NCBI GenBank assembly: GCA_018701215.1
Contig: JABIWH010000017.1
Coordinates: 1-32,566 of the forward strand
Source of the DNA: Rhodospirillaceae bacterium
GTDB taxonomy: Bacteria > Pseudomonadota > Alphaproteobacteria > GCA-2731375
Direction: 5' to 3'
Length of the DNA stretch: 32,566 bases
Notes under the pieces: generated by a model
Seen by the model: the letters and a program-made list of their open reading frames with translations, nothing else
What the model was told of the DNA's origin: nothing
Database searches by the model: none
Translations under genes and position numbers: made by a program
Shown here: positions 24,661 through 32,051 of the stretch, in pieces
Layout: every line of letters starts with the position of its first letter
Position numbering within the stretch: the stretch's first letter is position 1

Positions 24661-25494
24661 CTAATCAACGTTGTCCGGTTTGCTGAACACGGGCTGGCGT
24701 TTCTCGATGAAGGCGCGGACGGCTTCACCATGATCGGGGTGGGCCGAGGCTTTGACCAGCTGTTCCGCCTCGTTGTCCAGGGCGGTGAAAAAATCCGTCT
24801 GCATGGCCAATTCCAGATTTTCCTTCATCAGGCGTTGTGCCACGCGGGGACCGTCGGCGAAAGATCTGGCCATGGCCATGGCCGCGTCCTGGAGTTCATC
24901 ATCAGGTACGACCCGGTTGACCAGGCCGACCCGTTCGGCGCGCTCCGCTTCGATCCGCTCGCCGGAGAACATGAACTCCCGCGCCCGCGCGGTGCCGACT
25001 AATCTGGTCATGGTCCAGGACAGACCGTAGTCGCCGCTCAACGCCACCCGGCGATAGCCGGTCGAGACAAAGGCCGAGGCCGCCGCGATGCGGATATCAC
25101 AGGCCAGCGCTATGGCCAGGCCGGCGCCGACGGCAGGGCCGGGCAGGGCGGCGATGGTTGGTTGCGGCAGGGTAAAAAGCGCACCGGTCAGGGCCCGCTG
25201 GCGGTGTTGCAGATCGGCGATGCGTTCTTCCGCCGTCATGCTCTTCTTGCTCGAGTTACCACCCATGCCCTTAACATCGCCACCGGCGCAAAATGCGCTG
25301 CCGGTGCCGGTCAATACCAGGGCGCCGATGCTGTCGTCCGTGGCCGCCGCCGCCAGCATGCGGCGCAGCGCCGGGGATAGTTCATCGGAAAGGGCGTTTC
25401 GGGATTCGGGCCGGTTCAGGGTAATAACCAGAACGCCATCTTCAAGGCGCGCCAAAAGATGATCGGTGCCGGTGTCCAAGACCATTGCGGTCAT
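24661..25494 (-). CDS. Enoyl-CoA hydratase/isomerase family protein
   Basis: 277 residues of the crotonase family. LNRPESRNALSDEL near the N-terminus, FCAGGDVKGMGG (oxyanion hole) and the central GPAVGAGLAIALACDIRIAA are clear. At the usual catalytic region the sequence is YRRVALSGDYGLSW, with Asp instead of a second Glu, so the reaction type is open. It lies 15 nt after sspB and 9 nt before comB, so it is probably cotranscribed with both, although the functions show no obvious connection. It is not a close paralogue of the crotonase-family protein at 16028-16837. Confidence 0.88.
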   Translation of the reverse strand: MTAMVLDTGTDHLLARLEDGVLVITLNRPESRNALSDELSPALRRMLAAAATDDSIGALVLTGTGSAFCAGGDVKGMGGNSSKKSMTAEERIADLQHRQRALTGALFTLPQPTIAALPGPAVGAGLAIALACDIRIAAASAFVSTGYRRVALSGDYGLSWTMTRLVGTARAREFMFSGERIEAERAERVGLVNRVVPDDELQDAAMAMARSFADGPRVAQRLMKENLELAMQTDFFTALDNEAEQLVKASAHPDHGEAVRAFIEKRQPVFSKPDNVD

Positions 25495-25509
25495 ATCGGG
25501 AATGCCCGC

Positions 25510-26019
25510 CTAATCCTTGCGGAACTGATCAAGGGTGACCACATTGTCGCCATTCTCGCCGCTGTCGGCGTCTGGCTCGGCTTTGGTCTCGGCATTAATA
25601 TCGGGCGCCGGCTCGGGCGCATCGCCCGCCGGTGCTTCGCTGGCTTCGGTCTTGTCATCGTCATCCTGTTGACCGAATTGCAGGCCAAATTGCACTGAAG
25701 GGTCGAGGAACGAAGTCAGGGCCCGGAAGGGAATATACAGGCGCTGGCCCTGACCGCCGAAGCTCAAGGTGATTTCAAAGGCTTCTTCGCCGACTTCCAG
25801 ACCCCAGAATTTGTGCTGAATGACGATGGTCATTTCATCAGGGTATTGGGCGGCTAGATGAGCGGGGATATCCACGCCGGGATACTCGGTTTTAAAGCCG
25901 ATATAAAAATGATGCTCCCCCAACAGACCGTCGGTGGCGGCTCGGTTAAGGGCCATGCGCACGACGCCACGCAGGCTGTCTTCAACCATCTGTCCATATT
26001 GCATCAGATCTTGCGCCAT
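25510..26019 (-). CDS. sspB: ClpXP adaptor SspB (alphaproteobacterial type)
   Basis: 169 residues. A folded N-terminal domain of about 110 residues carries GVDIPAHLAAQYPDEMTIVI and EITLSFGGQGQRLYIPF. ALTSFLDPSVQFGLQF is diagnostic for alpha-type SspB. An acidic, disordered linker rich in D, E, A and P follows, then NVVTLDQFRKD, the C-terminal peptide that docks on ClpX. The protein captures substrates bearing the tmRNA tag and delivers them to ClpXP in the cytoplasm. It is immediately downstream of the ssrA gene on the same strand, so the tag RNA and its adaptor are linked. The start at 26019 excludes an unrelated 17-codon extension. Confidence 0.92.
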   Translation of the reverse strand: MAQDLMQYGQMVEDSLRGVVRMALNRAATDGLLGEHHFYIGFKTEYPGVDIPAHLAAQYPDEMTIVIQHKFWGLEVGEEAFEITLSFGGQGQRLYIPFRALTSFLDPSVQFGLQFGQQDDDDKTEASEAPAGDAPEPAPDINAETKAEPDADSGENGDNVVTLDQFRKD

Positions 26020-26094
26020 CCCGGCCCACCTTATTTTCGTACTTATCCGGCTATGCGGACATAACCCCATGCCGGCGGGCGGGTCCAGTAAATT

Positions 26095-26405
26095 AGTAGG
26101 GGGCTTCTGTTGCCCGGTGCCCCCCGAACCGCGCTTACCTTTTAATTAGGCAGCGAGCACCATTTCATTATCATTGGCACTTGTAGAAATGGCCCGATAA
26201 CGGTGGAGCCATGCCGAACGCAAACCGTGCCTTTATTACGCGCGTCGATCCTATTTCGCCCCCATCAGCAGCACACTGCCAAGCCATACGGCTCGTGATT
26301 CGGTGTTCAGTGTGCTCCTGGTGGAGGCGCCGGGTACCGCCCCCGGGTCCGCTACGTTTATTCCGCAAAGCGTTTAGCGTCATAGCCAGACAAGCCGGCA
26401 CCACA
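26095..26405 (-). ncRNA. ssrA: Circularly permuted two-piece tmRNA
   Basis: On the minus strand the acceptor piece comes first and ends at CGCCTCC-ACCA (3' end 26319). An intervening segment of about 55 nt, with AGCACACTG/CAGTGTGCT pairing, is removed. The coding piece then begins GGGGGCG (26263-26257), followed by AAATAGGATCGACG, the tRNA-like 5' half. GGGGGCG and CGCCTCC pair over seven positions with a G3-U70 wobble, the alanine identity element. The tag reading frame at 26178-26146 encodes ANDNEMVLAA and stops at TAA; compare ANDENYALAA in E. coli. A terminal hairpin, GGGGGC...GCCCCC with GGGCAACAGAAG inside (26125-26099), closes the coding piece. The 5' end of the acceptor piece (near 26400) is estimated from the promoter. 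Confidence 0.93.
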
Positions 26406-26433
26406 AATATAGGCATTTTGGTTGATTTTGAAA
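26406..26433 (-). promoter_or_regulatory. Probable ssrA promoter
   Basis: On the minus strand a -35-like TTTCAA (26433-26428) and a -10-like TATATT (26411-26406) are separated by 16 nt, just ahead of the tmRNA acceptor piece. Placement fits the expected precursor start near 26400. Confidence 0.5.
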
Positions 26434-26482
26434 GGGTATAGCTGCAAATCAGTGATTTTGACGGACCGGCCGCGCGTCGTCG

Positions 26483-26511
26483 TTGGCGCGAAGGCGGGGG
26501 CGCTGTATGTT
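26483..26511 (+). promoter_or_regulatory. Probable thyX promoter
   Basis: TTGGCG (26483-26488) and TATGTT (26506-26511) with a 17-nt spacer form a plausible sigma-70-type promoter about 48 nt before the thyX ATG. It is divergent from the ssrA promoter. Confidence 0.45.
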
Positions 26512-26558
26512 GGCACCGGAGTGAACATAGTGTCCGTCGAAGAACTTTGGAGAGCCCG

Positions 26559-27497
26559 ATGCCGGTAAGTGAAGCGCAACAACAGGAAATCGAACAGCTT
26601 CGCGATGCATCCGTCCCAACCTTGCGGGCCACGGTGCCGGCCTTGGAAGACATGCTGTATCGGGCGCTGCCGGTGTTGGATCAGGGCTTTATCCGGGTCA
26701 TCGACTATATGGGTGACGATGCCGCCGTGGTGCAGGCCGCCAGGGTCTCGTATGGCCGGGGTACCCGCATGGTGAGTGAGGACCGCGGCCTGTTGCGTTA
26801 TCTGATGCGCCATCGCCACACCACGCCGTTCGAGATGTGCGAGATTAAATTTCACGTCAAACTGCCGGTTTTCGTGGCCCGGCAGTGGATCCGGCACCGC
26901 ACGGCATCGGTCAATGAATATTCCGCCCGTTACTCCATTCTGAACCGGGAGTTCTACATTCCGGCACCGGATCAATTGTCCGCGCAATCCCAGGATAACC
27001 GCCAGGGCCGGGGCGCGGTCCTGCAAGGCGATGAGGCGATCCGGGTTCTTGACATTCTGCGCGAAGATGCAGCGCGCAATTATGCCGACTATCAGGAAAT
27101 GCTGAATGAAGATGATGAAGGTAATGTCATCGATCCAAACCGCCAGGGCCTGGCGCGGGAGTTGGCGCGGATGAACCTGCCGCTCAATATTTATACCGAA
27201 TGGTACTGGAAGTGTAATCTCCATAATCTATTACATTTCCTATCGTTACGGGCGGATCCTCATGCACAATATGAGATACGGGTCTACGCCGAAGCGATGA
27301 TGCAGGCGTTGCGGGCCTGGGTGCCGCTAACAGCGGAAGCGTTCGAGGATTACCGCATGGGCAGTGTGCATCTATCCGCCGCCGGGCTGGACGTGGTCAA
27401 GCGGCTGCTGGCGGGTGAGGATGTCACGGTTAAGGACAGCGGCCTGGCGCCACGGGAATGGCGCGAATTGATGGCCTCATTGGGGCGTGCTGGGTAG
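26559..27497 (+). CDS. thyX: Flavin-dependent thymidylate synthase
   Basis: 312 residues. The ThyX signature RHRTASVNEYSARYS spans 112-126 and binds dUMP and FAD. Upstream, RHRHTTPFEMCEIKFHV is the conserved partner strand, and LPLNIYTEWYWKCNLHNLLHFLSLR lies in the C-terminal half. It makes dTMP from dUMP with methylene-tetrahydrofolate and NADPH, as a homotetramer with FAD. The ATG at 26559 follows GGAGAG. Presence of thyX suggests the organism may lack ThyA. It is divergent from ssrA and convergent with cobU, 8 nt apart. Confidence 0.96.
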   Translation: MPVSEAQQQEIEQLRDASVPTLRATVPALEDMLYRALPVLDQGFIRVIDYMGDDAAVVQAARVSYGRGTRMVSEDRGLLRYLMRHRHTTPFEMCEIKFHVKLPVFVARQWIRHRTASVNEYSARYSILNREFYIPAPDQLSAQSQDNRQGRGAVLQGDEAIRVLDILREDAARNYADYQEMLNEDDEGNVIDPNRQGLARELARMNLPLNIYTEWYWKCNLHNLLHFLSLRADPHAQYEIRVYAEAMMQALRAWVPLTAEAFEDYRMGSVHLSAAGLDVVKRLLAGEDVTVKDSGLAPREWRELMASLGRAG

Positions 27498-27505
27498 CCC
27501 CGCCA

Positions 27506-28057
27506 TTATGCCGGATTGCGGCCTTTCATGACCAAGGGCAGCCCAGCGGCGACAAACAGGACATTGTCGGCAAGGGTGGCGATTTCCTTATTCATGATGC
27601 CTGAATAATCGCGGAAACGTCTTGCCAGGGCATTCTCGGGCACGATGCCCAGACCGGTCTCGTTTGAAACCAGAACGACTGGCGCGCGGGCCAGGGGCAA
27701 GGCGGCCGCAAGGGCCTGGATTTCAGCCTCCGTATCCCGCTCGGCCAGCATGATGTTGCTTAGCCACAAGGTCAGGCAGTCGATCAAAATCGGTACCTCG
27801 GATACCAGCAAGACCGGCAGGGAGGCGGCTAGCTCAAGTGGAATTTCCTGGGTTTGCCAGGACTGGCCGCTATCCAGGCGCTGTTTGCGGTGGGCCGCGA
27901 TGCGTTGGCGCATTTCGTCGTCGTGTGCCTGTGCCGTGGCAATATAAACCGCGTCTCGCTTTTGCCGCGCAATGATGGCTTCGCCCAGGCTGCTTTTGCC
28001 GGACCGGGCGCCGCCCAGGACAAAGGTGATCTCACCCCGATCCCCATTTGCAGCCAT
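27506..28057 (-). CDS. cobU: Adenosylcobinamide kinase / adenosylcobinamide-phosphate guanylyltransferase
   Basis: 183 residues, normal CobU/CobP size. The P-loop FVLGGARSGKSSLGE is at the N-terminus. IAAHRKQRLDSGQSWQTQE carries the conserved His that becomes guanylylated, and LIDCLTLWLSN is the Walker-B-like strand. VLVSNETGLGIVPENALARRFRD is the C-terminal signature. It phosphorylates adenosylcobinamide and then transfers GMP, in nucleotide-loop assembly of cobalamin. The ATG at 28057 overlaps the stop of the isochorismatase-family gene (TAATG), so translation is coupled. No other cobalamin genes are in the window. Confidence 0.93.
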   Translation of the reverse strand: MAANGDRGEITFVLGGARSGKSSLGEAIIARQKRDAVYIATAQAHDDEMRQRIAAHRKQRLDSGQSWQTQEIPLELAASLPVLLVSEVPILIDCLTLWLSNIMLAERDTEAEIQALAAALPLARAPVVLVSNETGLGIVPENALARRFRDYSGIMNKEIATLADNVLFVAAGLPLVMKGRNPA

Positions 28058-28764
28058 TATGAGGGCTGCCCCGCGCTGTCCTGTTCGTTCCCCAGCTCGT
28101 TTAGGGCCTCGGTGGTGGAAATGACCCGTCCGAACAGGCGCTGGAAATTGGTCACGGTGGCGTTGTGCAGATCTTCGTGGGTGGTGGCGCAGGCATCTTC
28201 GATCAATGTCACGCCATAGCCCCGGTCGGCGGCTTCCCGCGCCGTGGTATCGACACACATGTTGGTGGAGACACCGGTCATATAGAGCTGATCCCTGCCG
28301 AGCGAGCGTAGCAGATGATCGATGCCGGTCGAGGCGAAGGCGCCGATAGTGGTCTTGTTGATGACACTTTCGTCAGGCCGCGGCTTCAATTCATCAATAA
28401 TCTCATGCTCCCGGCTACCTTCGTAATTATCCAGCGCCTGGAACATCCCCTTCATGTGTGGCGGCGCATCCGCGCAATCCGCCCTATCCGCGCCCACGGT
28501 CAAATAGACAACCGCGCCGCCCTTGCCACGGAAGCGTTCCAGAAGCTTGGAAATATTGGGTACCACGAGGCCCTCGATCCGGTCAAAGCGGTAACCCGCG
28601 ACATTGGAGCCCTCCGCCGTCAGCCGCCGGCCCAGGGCGCCGCTTCGGTGACCGGTGGCATATTGCATATCGACCACGATTAGTATCGCACGGTCAAAAT
28701 CGGGCGCCGGATGCGCCATGAAGGCCTGGATATAGTCGCCGTCCTTGCTCGCCGGTGTGCTCAT
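28057..28764 (-). CDS. Isochorismatase-family cysteine hydrolase
   Basis: 235 residues. The catalytic triad is readable: Asp in AILIVVDMQYATG, Lys in VINKTTIGAF and Cys in GVSTNMCVDTTAREAADRGY. The cis-peptide 'GVSTN' before the Cys is typical. Members hydrolyse isochorismate, nicotinamide, N-carbamoylsarcosine, ureidoacrylate or biuret; nothing here selects one. The start at 28764 has GAGAGGA about 8 nt upstream. It lies 40 nt after an SDR gene, and its stop overlaps the cobU start. Confidence 0.88.
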   Translation of the reverse strand: MSTPASKDGDYIQAFMAHPAPDFDRAILIVVDMQYATGHRSGALGRRLTAEGSNVAGYRFDRIEGLVVPNISKLLERFRGKGGAVVYLTVGADRADCADAPPHMKGMFQALDNYEGSREHEIIDELKPRPDESVINKTTIGAFASTGIDHLLRSLGRDQLYMTGVSTNMCVDTTAREAADRGYGVTLIEDACATTHEDLHNATVTNFQRLFGRVISTTEALNELGNEQDSAGQPS

Positions 28765-28804
28765 GACAGGGTCCTCTCGATCCATCTCGCCCAATGTAGC
28801 AGCG

Positions 28805-29545
28805 TTACTTTGCGGTATAGCCGCCGTCGGCGCAAATCACCTGACCGGTGATGAAGGAGGCGGCATCGGAAAGCAGAAACAGGTTCAGATTGGCGATTTC
28901 CTCCGGCTCGCCAAAGCGGCCCATGGGAATGCCATCCAATAGGAAATCCCGCCGCTCTGGTATGGCGCGGCTTGCCGCCGTCATCTCGGTCGCAATAGGG
29001 CCGGGGCCGACCGCGTTGATGCGTACATTGCGGGGGCCCAATTCCATGGCCATGGCGCGGACCAGGCCATTAATACCTGATTTGGAGGCGGCATAGGCCG
29101 CCGCCCTATGGTGCCCGACCAGGCCGATCTGGCTTGATATTATCACGATGGAGCCTCGGCCCCGTTCCTGCATATGACGGGCGGCGGCGCGGGCAAGATG
29201 GAAACTGCCGGTTAGATTTACCTCCAGAACCTCGCTCCAGACCGCGTCCGTCGTTTCCGTCGAAGTGGCGACCGCCAGTATGCCGGCGCAGGCCAGGGCG
29301 CCGTCCAAGCCGCCAAACGTCTCGATGGTTTCGGCGATGGCGCCTTCGAGGGCCGCGCTGTCGGTCACATCCAGGTCATGAATAGCGCCGCCATCCAGAT
29401 AGTCGCGCAGGGCATGGCGCTGTTCATCGCCCCGCACGGTGGCCGCGATCCGGGCACCCATGGCACTGGCCAGCTTGACCGTGGCCAGGCCGATACCCGA
29501 GCCGGCACCGGTGATGAACAAGCTGCGGTCCTTGAGATCTATCAT
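28805..29545 (-). CDS. SDR family oxidoreductase
   Basis: 246 residues, classical short-chain dehydrogenase. The cofactor motif is TGAGSGIG (12-19), the structural Asn is near 110, and the catalytic Ser137/138, Tyr151 and Lys155 (YAASK) are all present. The C-terminus ITGQVICADGGYTAK is typical of the FabG/glucose dehydrogenase type. The substrate is unknown. The start at 29545 lies directly before MIDLKDRSLFITGAG; a very long open frame upstream is antisense to the divergent SDR gene and not part of it. It leads a minus-strand run with the isochorismatase-family gene and cobU. Confidence 0.88.
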   Translation of the reverse strand: MIDLKDRSLFITGAGSGIGLATVKLASAMGARIAATVRGDEQRHALRDYLDGGAIHDLDVTDSAALEGAIAETIETFGGLDGALACAGILAVATSTETTDAVWSEVLEVNLTGSFHLARAAARHMQERGRGSIVIISSQIGLVGHHRAAAYAASKSGINGLVRAMAMELGPRNVRINAVGPGPIATEMTAASRAIPERRDFLLDGIPMGRFGEPEEIANLNLFLLSDAASFITGQVICADGGYTAK

Positions 29546-29579
29546 CTGGACTTTCAATAATCTGTCGTAGGCAACGGGG

Positions 29580-29619
29580 TGGTGGACAATGTGGTGGTAG
29601 ACAACTTGGTAGTAGACAG
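29580..29619. promoter_or_regulatory. Three 15-bp-spaced direct repeats, possible operator
   Basis: TGGTGGACAA (29580), TGGTAGACAA (29595) and TAGTAGACAG (29610) recur with an exact 15-bp period between the divergent starts of two SDR genes. Each unit is a near palindrome, T(G/A)GT-nn-ACA(A/G), resembling half-site arrangements of GntR/FadR-type regulators. Binding by such a regulator is inference; no regulator gene is adjacent. Confidence 0.45.
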
Positions 29620-29690
29620 GGCGGGGGCAATTTACCATTTTGCGGTGGCATCGAACAATGACCGCGGCAACAAAGTTTTGGAGAACGGAT

Positions 29691-30449
29691 ATGGATTTGC
29701 AATTGGCGGGCCGGGTTGCCCTGGTGACCGGTGCCAGTATCGGGCTGGGTGCTTCCATCGCCGAGCATTTGGCCGCCGAAGGCTGCCGTCTGGCTTTGCT
29801 TGCCCGGCGCGCGGAATTGCTCGAAGCCGTGGCCAATGCCATCGCGGGGCAAGGCCACGAGCGGCCCATGGTAATTGTCGAAGACGTGACCGCCGATGGC
29901 GTGGCGGATCGCATTGGCAAGCTGATCGAAGGCCGCTTCGGGCATTTGGATATCCTGATCAATAACGCCGGCGGCTCCCGCCCCATGCCAGGTTTGGGCA
30001 CGGAGGCGGAATGGGAAGAAGCTATGTTGCTGAATTTCAGCGCCGGGCGTCGCCTGGCGCAGACCTTCGTGCCGGGCATGCAGGCACGCAAATTCGGCCG
30101 CATCGTCAATATCACCGGGGCCGACGAACCGGTCAGCATGAATGCCGCCGTGCCGCCCAATGGCGCGGTACATATCTGGGCCAAATCGCTCTCCCGCCTG
30201 GTCGGCGGCGACGGCGTGACGGTGAACTGCATCCCGCCCGGCCGCATCCATTCCGAACAGATTGACGAGCGCCTGTTGCCGACGGAGGCGAAACAACGCG
30301 CCTGGGCCGAGGCGAATTGTCCAGCCGGCTACATCGGCGAGCCGGAGGATTTGAGCGTCCTGGTGGCTTTTCTATGTTCCCCACGGGCCCGCTATATCAA
30401 CGGTCAGGTCATCCATGTTGATGGTGGCGCGCGGCACTTTTCCCACTAG
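29691..30449 (+). CDS. SDR-family protein with altered active site
   Basis: 252 residues with a Rossmann fold: TGASIGLG at 14-21, ILINNAGG near 89-95 and Asn115 are conserved. Where the family has Ser and YxxxK, this protein reads NITGADEP and His161-Ile-Trp-Ala-Lys165. The catalytic Tyr is thus replaced by His and the Ser position is Thr/Gly. The C-terminus YINGQVIHVDGG is normal. It may be a non-reducing SDR variant or bind cofactor without classic dehydrogenase activity. The ATG at 29691 follows GGAGAACG. It is divergent from another SDR gene. Its TAG stop lies within the CTAG terminus of a palindromic element. Confidence 0.85.
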   Translation: MDLQLAGRVALVTGASIGLGASIAEHLAAEGCRLALLARRAELLEAVANAIAGQGHERPMVIVEDVTADGVADRIGKLIEGRFGHLDILINNAGGSRPMPGLGTEAEWEEAMLLNFSAGRRLAQTFVPGMQARKFGRIVNITGADEPVSMNAAVPPNGAVHIWAKSLSRLVGGDGVTVNCIPPGRIHSEQIDERLLPTEAKQRAWAEANCPAGYIGEPEDLSVLVAFLCSPRARYINGQVIHVDGGARHFSH

Positions 30450-30574
30450 ACGATTTTCGATATTCATCGAGTCGCCGGGCCACCCGCTCCCCCGTCCCGA
30501 CCACCCATTAATGGTACCCTGTGGGTAGTCGGGACGGGGGAGCGGGTGGGTAGTTCAATTTCGAAATGGTCTAG
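30446..30574. repeat. Palindromic intergenic repeat element, copy B (MITE-like)
   Basis: A 129-bp element bounded by CTAGACGATTTTCGA at the left and, as reverse complement, CTAGACCATTTCGAAA at the right. Both flanking genes end inside it: the SDR stop TAG is 30447-30449 and the monooxygenase stop TAG is 30573-30571 on the other strand. The core is a very strong hairpin (30480-30549). Its ends resemble those of the element at 20004-20107, though the cores differ. Confidence 0.65.
30480..30549. terminator. Long GC-rich hairpin between convergent genes
   Basis: A perfect 22-bp stem (30480-30501 with 30528-30549; starts CCACCCGCTCC, ends GAGCGGGTGG) extends, after one mismatch, by five more pairs around a short loop. 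No T-run follows on either side, so classical intrinsic termination is uncertain, but the strength and position between converging genes suggest transcription blocking. Confidence 0.6.
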
Positions 30575-31881
30575 CTCAGATGAGCACCCAAAGTGGCGCC
30601 GCTGTAGTCCGTACGGAACAGGCCGCGCCGTTGTAGTTCGGGTACCACCAGATCGACGAATTCCTCAATCGCGCCGGGACAATAGATCGGCGAGAGCATG
30701 AAGCCGTCGCCGCCCGCCGTAGCCATGAACGCCTCCATCTGATCGGCGATTGAACTTGGCGTGCCGACGAATTGCGGCAGGCCGACGCTTTGGCCATGGC
30801 GCTGGGCGACCTCGGCCACGGTCATGGGCTGCCCCGATTCTTTGTGGTAGCGCGTTTTCAGGCGTTGCAGCTCCGGTTCCTGGCGTGCCGCCATGGCTTC
30901 ATTCGGATCCAGTTGGGATAGATCGAAATCCAGATGCGCCGACAGGATCGCCATGCCGCCCTCGATTGGTACCAGGGAGTTATGCAGCTCTTGCTTTTCC
31001 GCCGCCTCTGCCTCGGAACCGCCGATGATCGGCTGGATGCCGAACAAGATCTTGCAATCCGTAGGTGCCCGCCCGAAATCCGCCATCCGGCCCTTGACCT
31101 CGGCGAAATACTTCGCGGCATCCGCCGCCCGGGGCTGTATGGCGAAGATGCCATTCGAATAGCGGGCCGCGAAATCCATCCCCTTGGGCGAGGTGCCGGC
31201 CTGCAGGATGGCCGGGCCAACCTGGGGCGAGCGGACCACATTCAAAGGCCCGCGCGATCTGAAATGGCGGCCCACATGTTCGATCCGGTGGACCTTGGCG
31301 GCGTCCGCGAACATTGGCGCGGCCCGATCCATCACCAACGCGTCCTCGTCCCAACTGCGCCACAATTTTTGACAGACTTCCATGAACTCCTCGGCCCGTT
31401 CATAGCGGGCATCGGCATCCTGGCGTTCCTCGCCGTAATTGGCGGCCTGGTTGTGGTTCAGCGAGGTGACCACGTTCCAGGCGGCCCGGCCCTTGGTCAG
31501 ATGGTCGATGGTGGCCCACAGGCGGGCGGCATAAAAGGGGTGGTGATGGCTGGTCGACAGGGTGGCGCCCAGGCCGATCTGGCTGGTTGCCGCCGCCATC
31601 CACGACAGCAGGGGAATGGGGTCGTGCTCCGGTGCCTGGGCGGCATTGGCGAGGGCGGGTTCAAGGCTGCCCTGGTAGGTGTCGGAGATGTAGTTCAGAT
31701 CGGCGAAGAAGACCATGTCGAACTTGCCCCGTTCACAGACCTGGGCGATGTGCTGGTACAGCTCCGGCTGGGTCCAGTCGTAATTCCGTGCCGCGGTTTC
31801 GGGATGCCGCCACATGGCCTGGCTGTGATAGGTCGGCCCATGTACCAGGAATTGTGCCAGATGCATTTTGTTTTTCGGCAT
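30571..31881 (-). CDS. LLM-class flavin-dependent monooxygenase (NtaA/SnaA/DszA family)
   Basis: 436 residues, the usual length for the NtaA/SnaA/DszA branch of bacterial luciferase-like enzymes. Recognisable blocks are the N-terminal MHLAQFLVHGPTYHSQAMW, KFDMVFFADLNYISD, IGLGATLSTSHHHPFYAARL, GRAAWNVVTSLN and GPAILQAGTSPKGMDFAAR. These enzymes use reduced FMN from a separate reductase to oxidise compounds such as nitrilotriacetate, EDTA, pristinamycin or dibenzothiophene sulfone; the substrate here is unknown. GGGGG lies about 9 nt before the ATG at 31881. No flavin reductase gene is adjacent. Confidence 0.9.
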   Translation of the reverse strand: MPKNKMHLAQFLVHGPTYHSQAMWRHPETAARNYDWTQPELYQHIAQVCERGKFDMVFFADLNYISDTYQGSLEPALANAAQAPEHDPIPLLSWMAAATSQIGLGATLSTSHHHPFYAARLWATIDHLTKGRAAWNVVTSLNHNQAANYGEERQDADARYERAEEFMEVCQKLWRSWDEDALVMDRAAPMFADAAKVHRIEHVGRHFRSRGPLNVVRSPQVGPAILQAGTSPKGMDFAARYSNGIFAIQPRAADAAKYFAEVKGRMADFGRAPTDCKILFGIQPIIGGSEAEAAEKQELHNSLVPIEGGMAILSAHLDFDLSQLDPNEAMAARQEPELQRLKTRYHKESGQPMTVAEVAQRHGQSVGLPQFVGTPSSIADQMEAFMATAGGDGFMLSPIYCPGAIEEFVDLVVPELQRRGLFRTDYSGATLGAHLS

Positions 31882-31999
31882 TTTTTTGTCCCCCTATCCG
31901 AACGCCCGCCCGCAGGGCTCTCGCGGCCCTTGACGGCCCCATTGGCTTGTCCGATGCTGGGCTATTGTCGCCGCTCTGTCCATGGGGTATAGCGGCGGT

Positions 32000-32039
32000 C
32001 AGTTCCAGACAGCTTCAGTTTCAGACAGTTTCAGTTTCG
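32000..32039 (+). repeat. 16-bp tandem repeat, about 2.5 copies
   Basis: CAGTTCCAGACAGCTT, CAGTTTCAGACAGTTT and a partial CAGTTTCG follow one another directly. The repeat ends 12 nt before the GTG start of the complex I subunit gene, so it forms most of the 5' leader there. Confidence 0.65.
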
Positions 32040-32051
32040 GGGGTAGCCGAC

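Noticed and set aside
26358..27224. 288-codon minus-strand open frame across thyX and ssrA
   Set aside because: Antisense to ThyX, whose signature is unmistakable, and its 3' part would cover the tmRNA acceptor piece.
29546..30247. 234-codon N-terminal extension of the minus-strand SDR
   Set aside because: The extension is antisense to the divergent SDR; the true protein begins at 29545 with a normal Rossmann start.
30934..31992. 352-codon plus-strand open frame opposite the flavin monooxygenase
   Set aside because: Antisense shadow of a well-matched NtaA-family gene; no motif or ribosome site.
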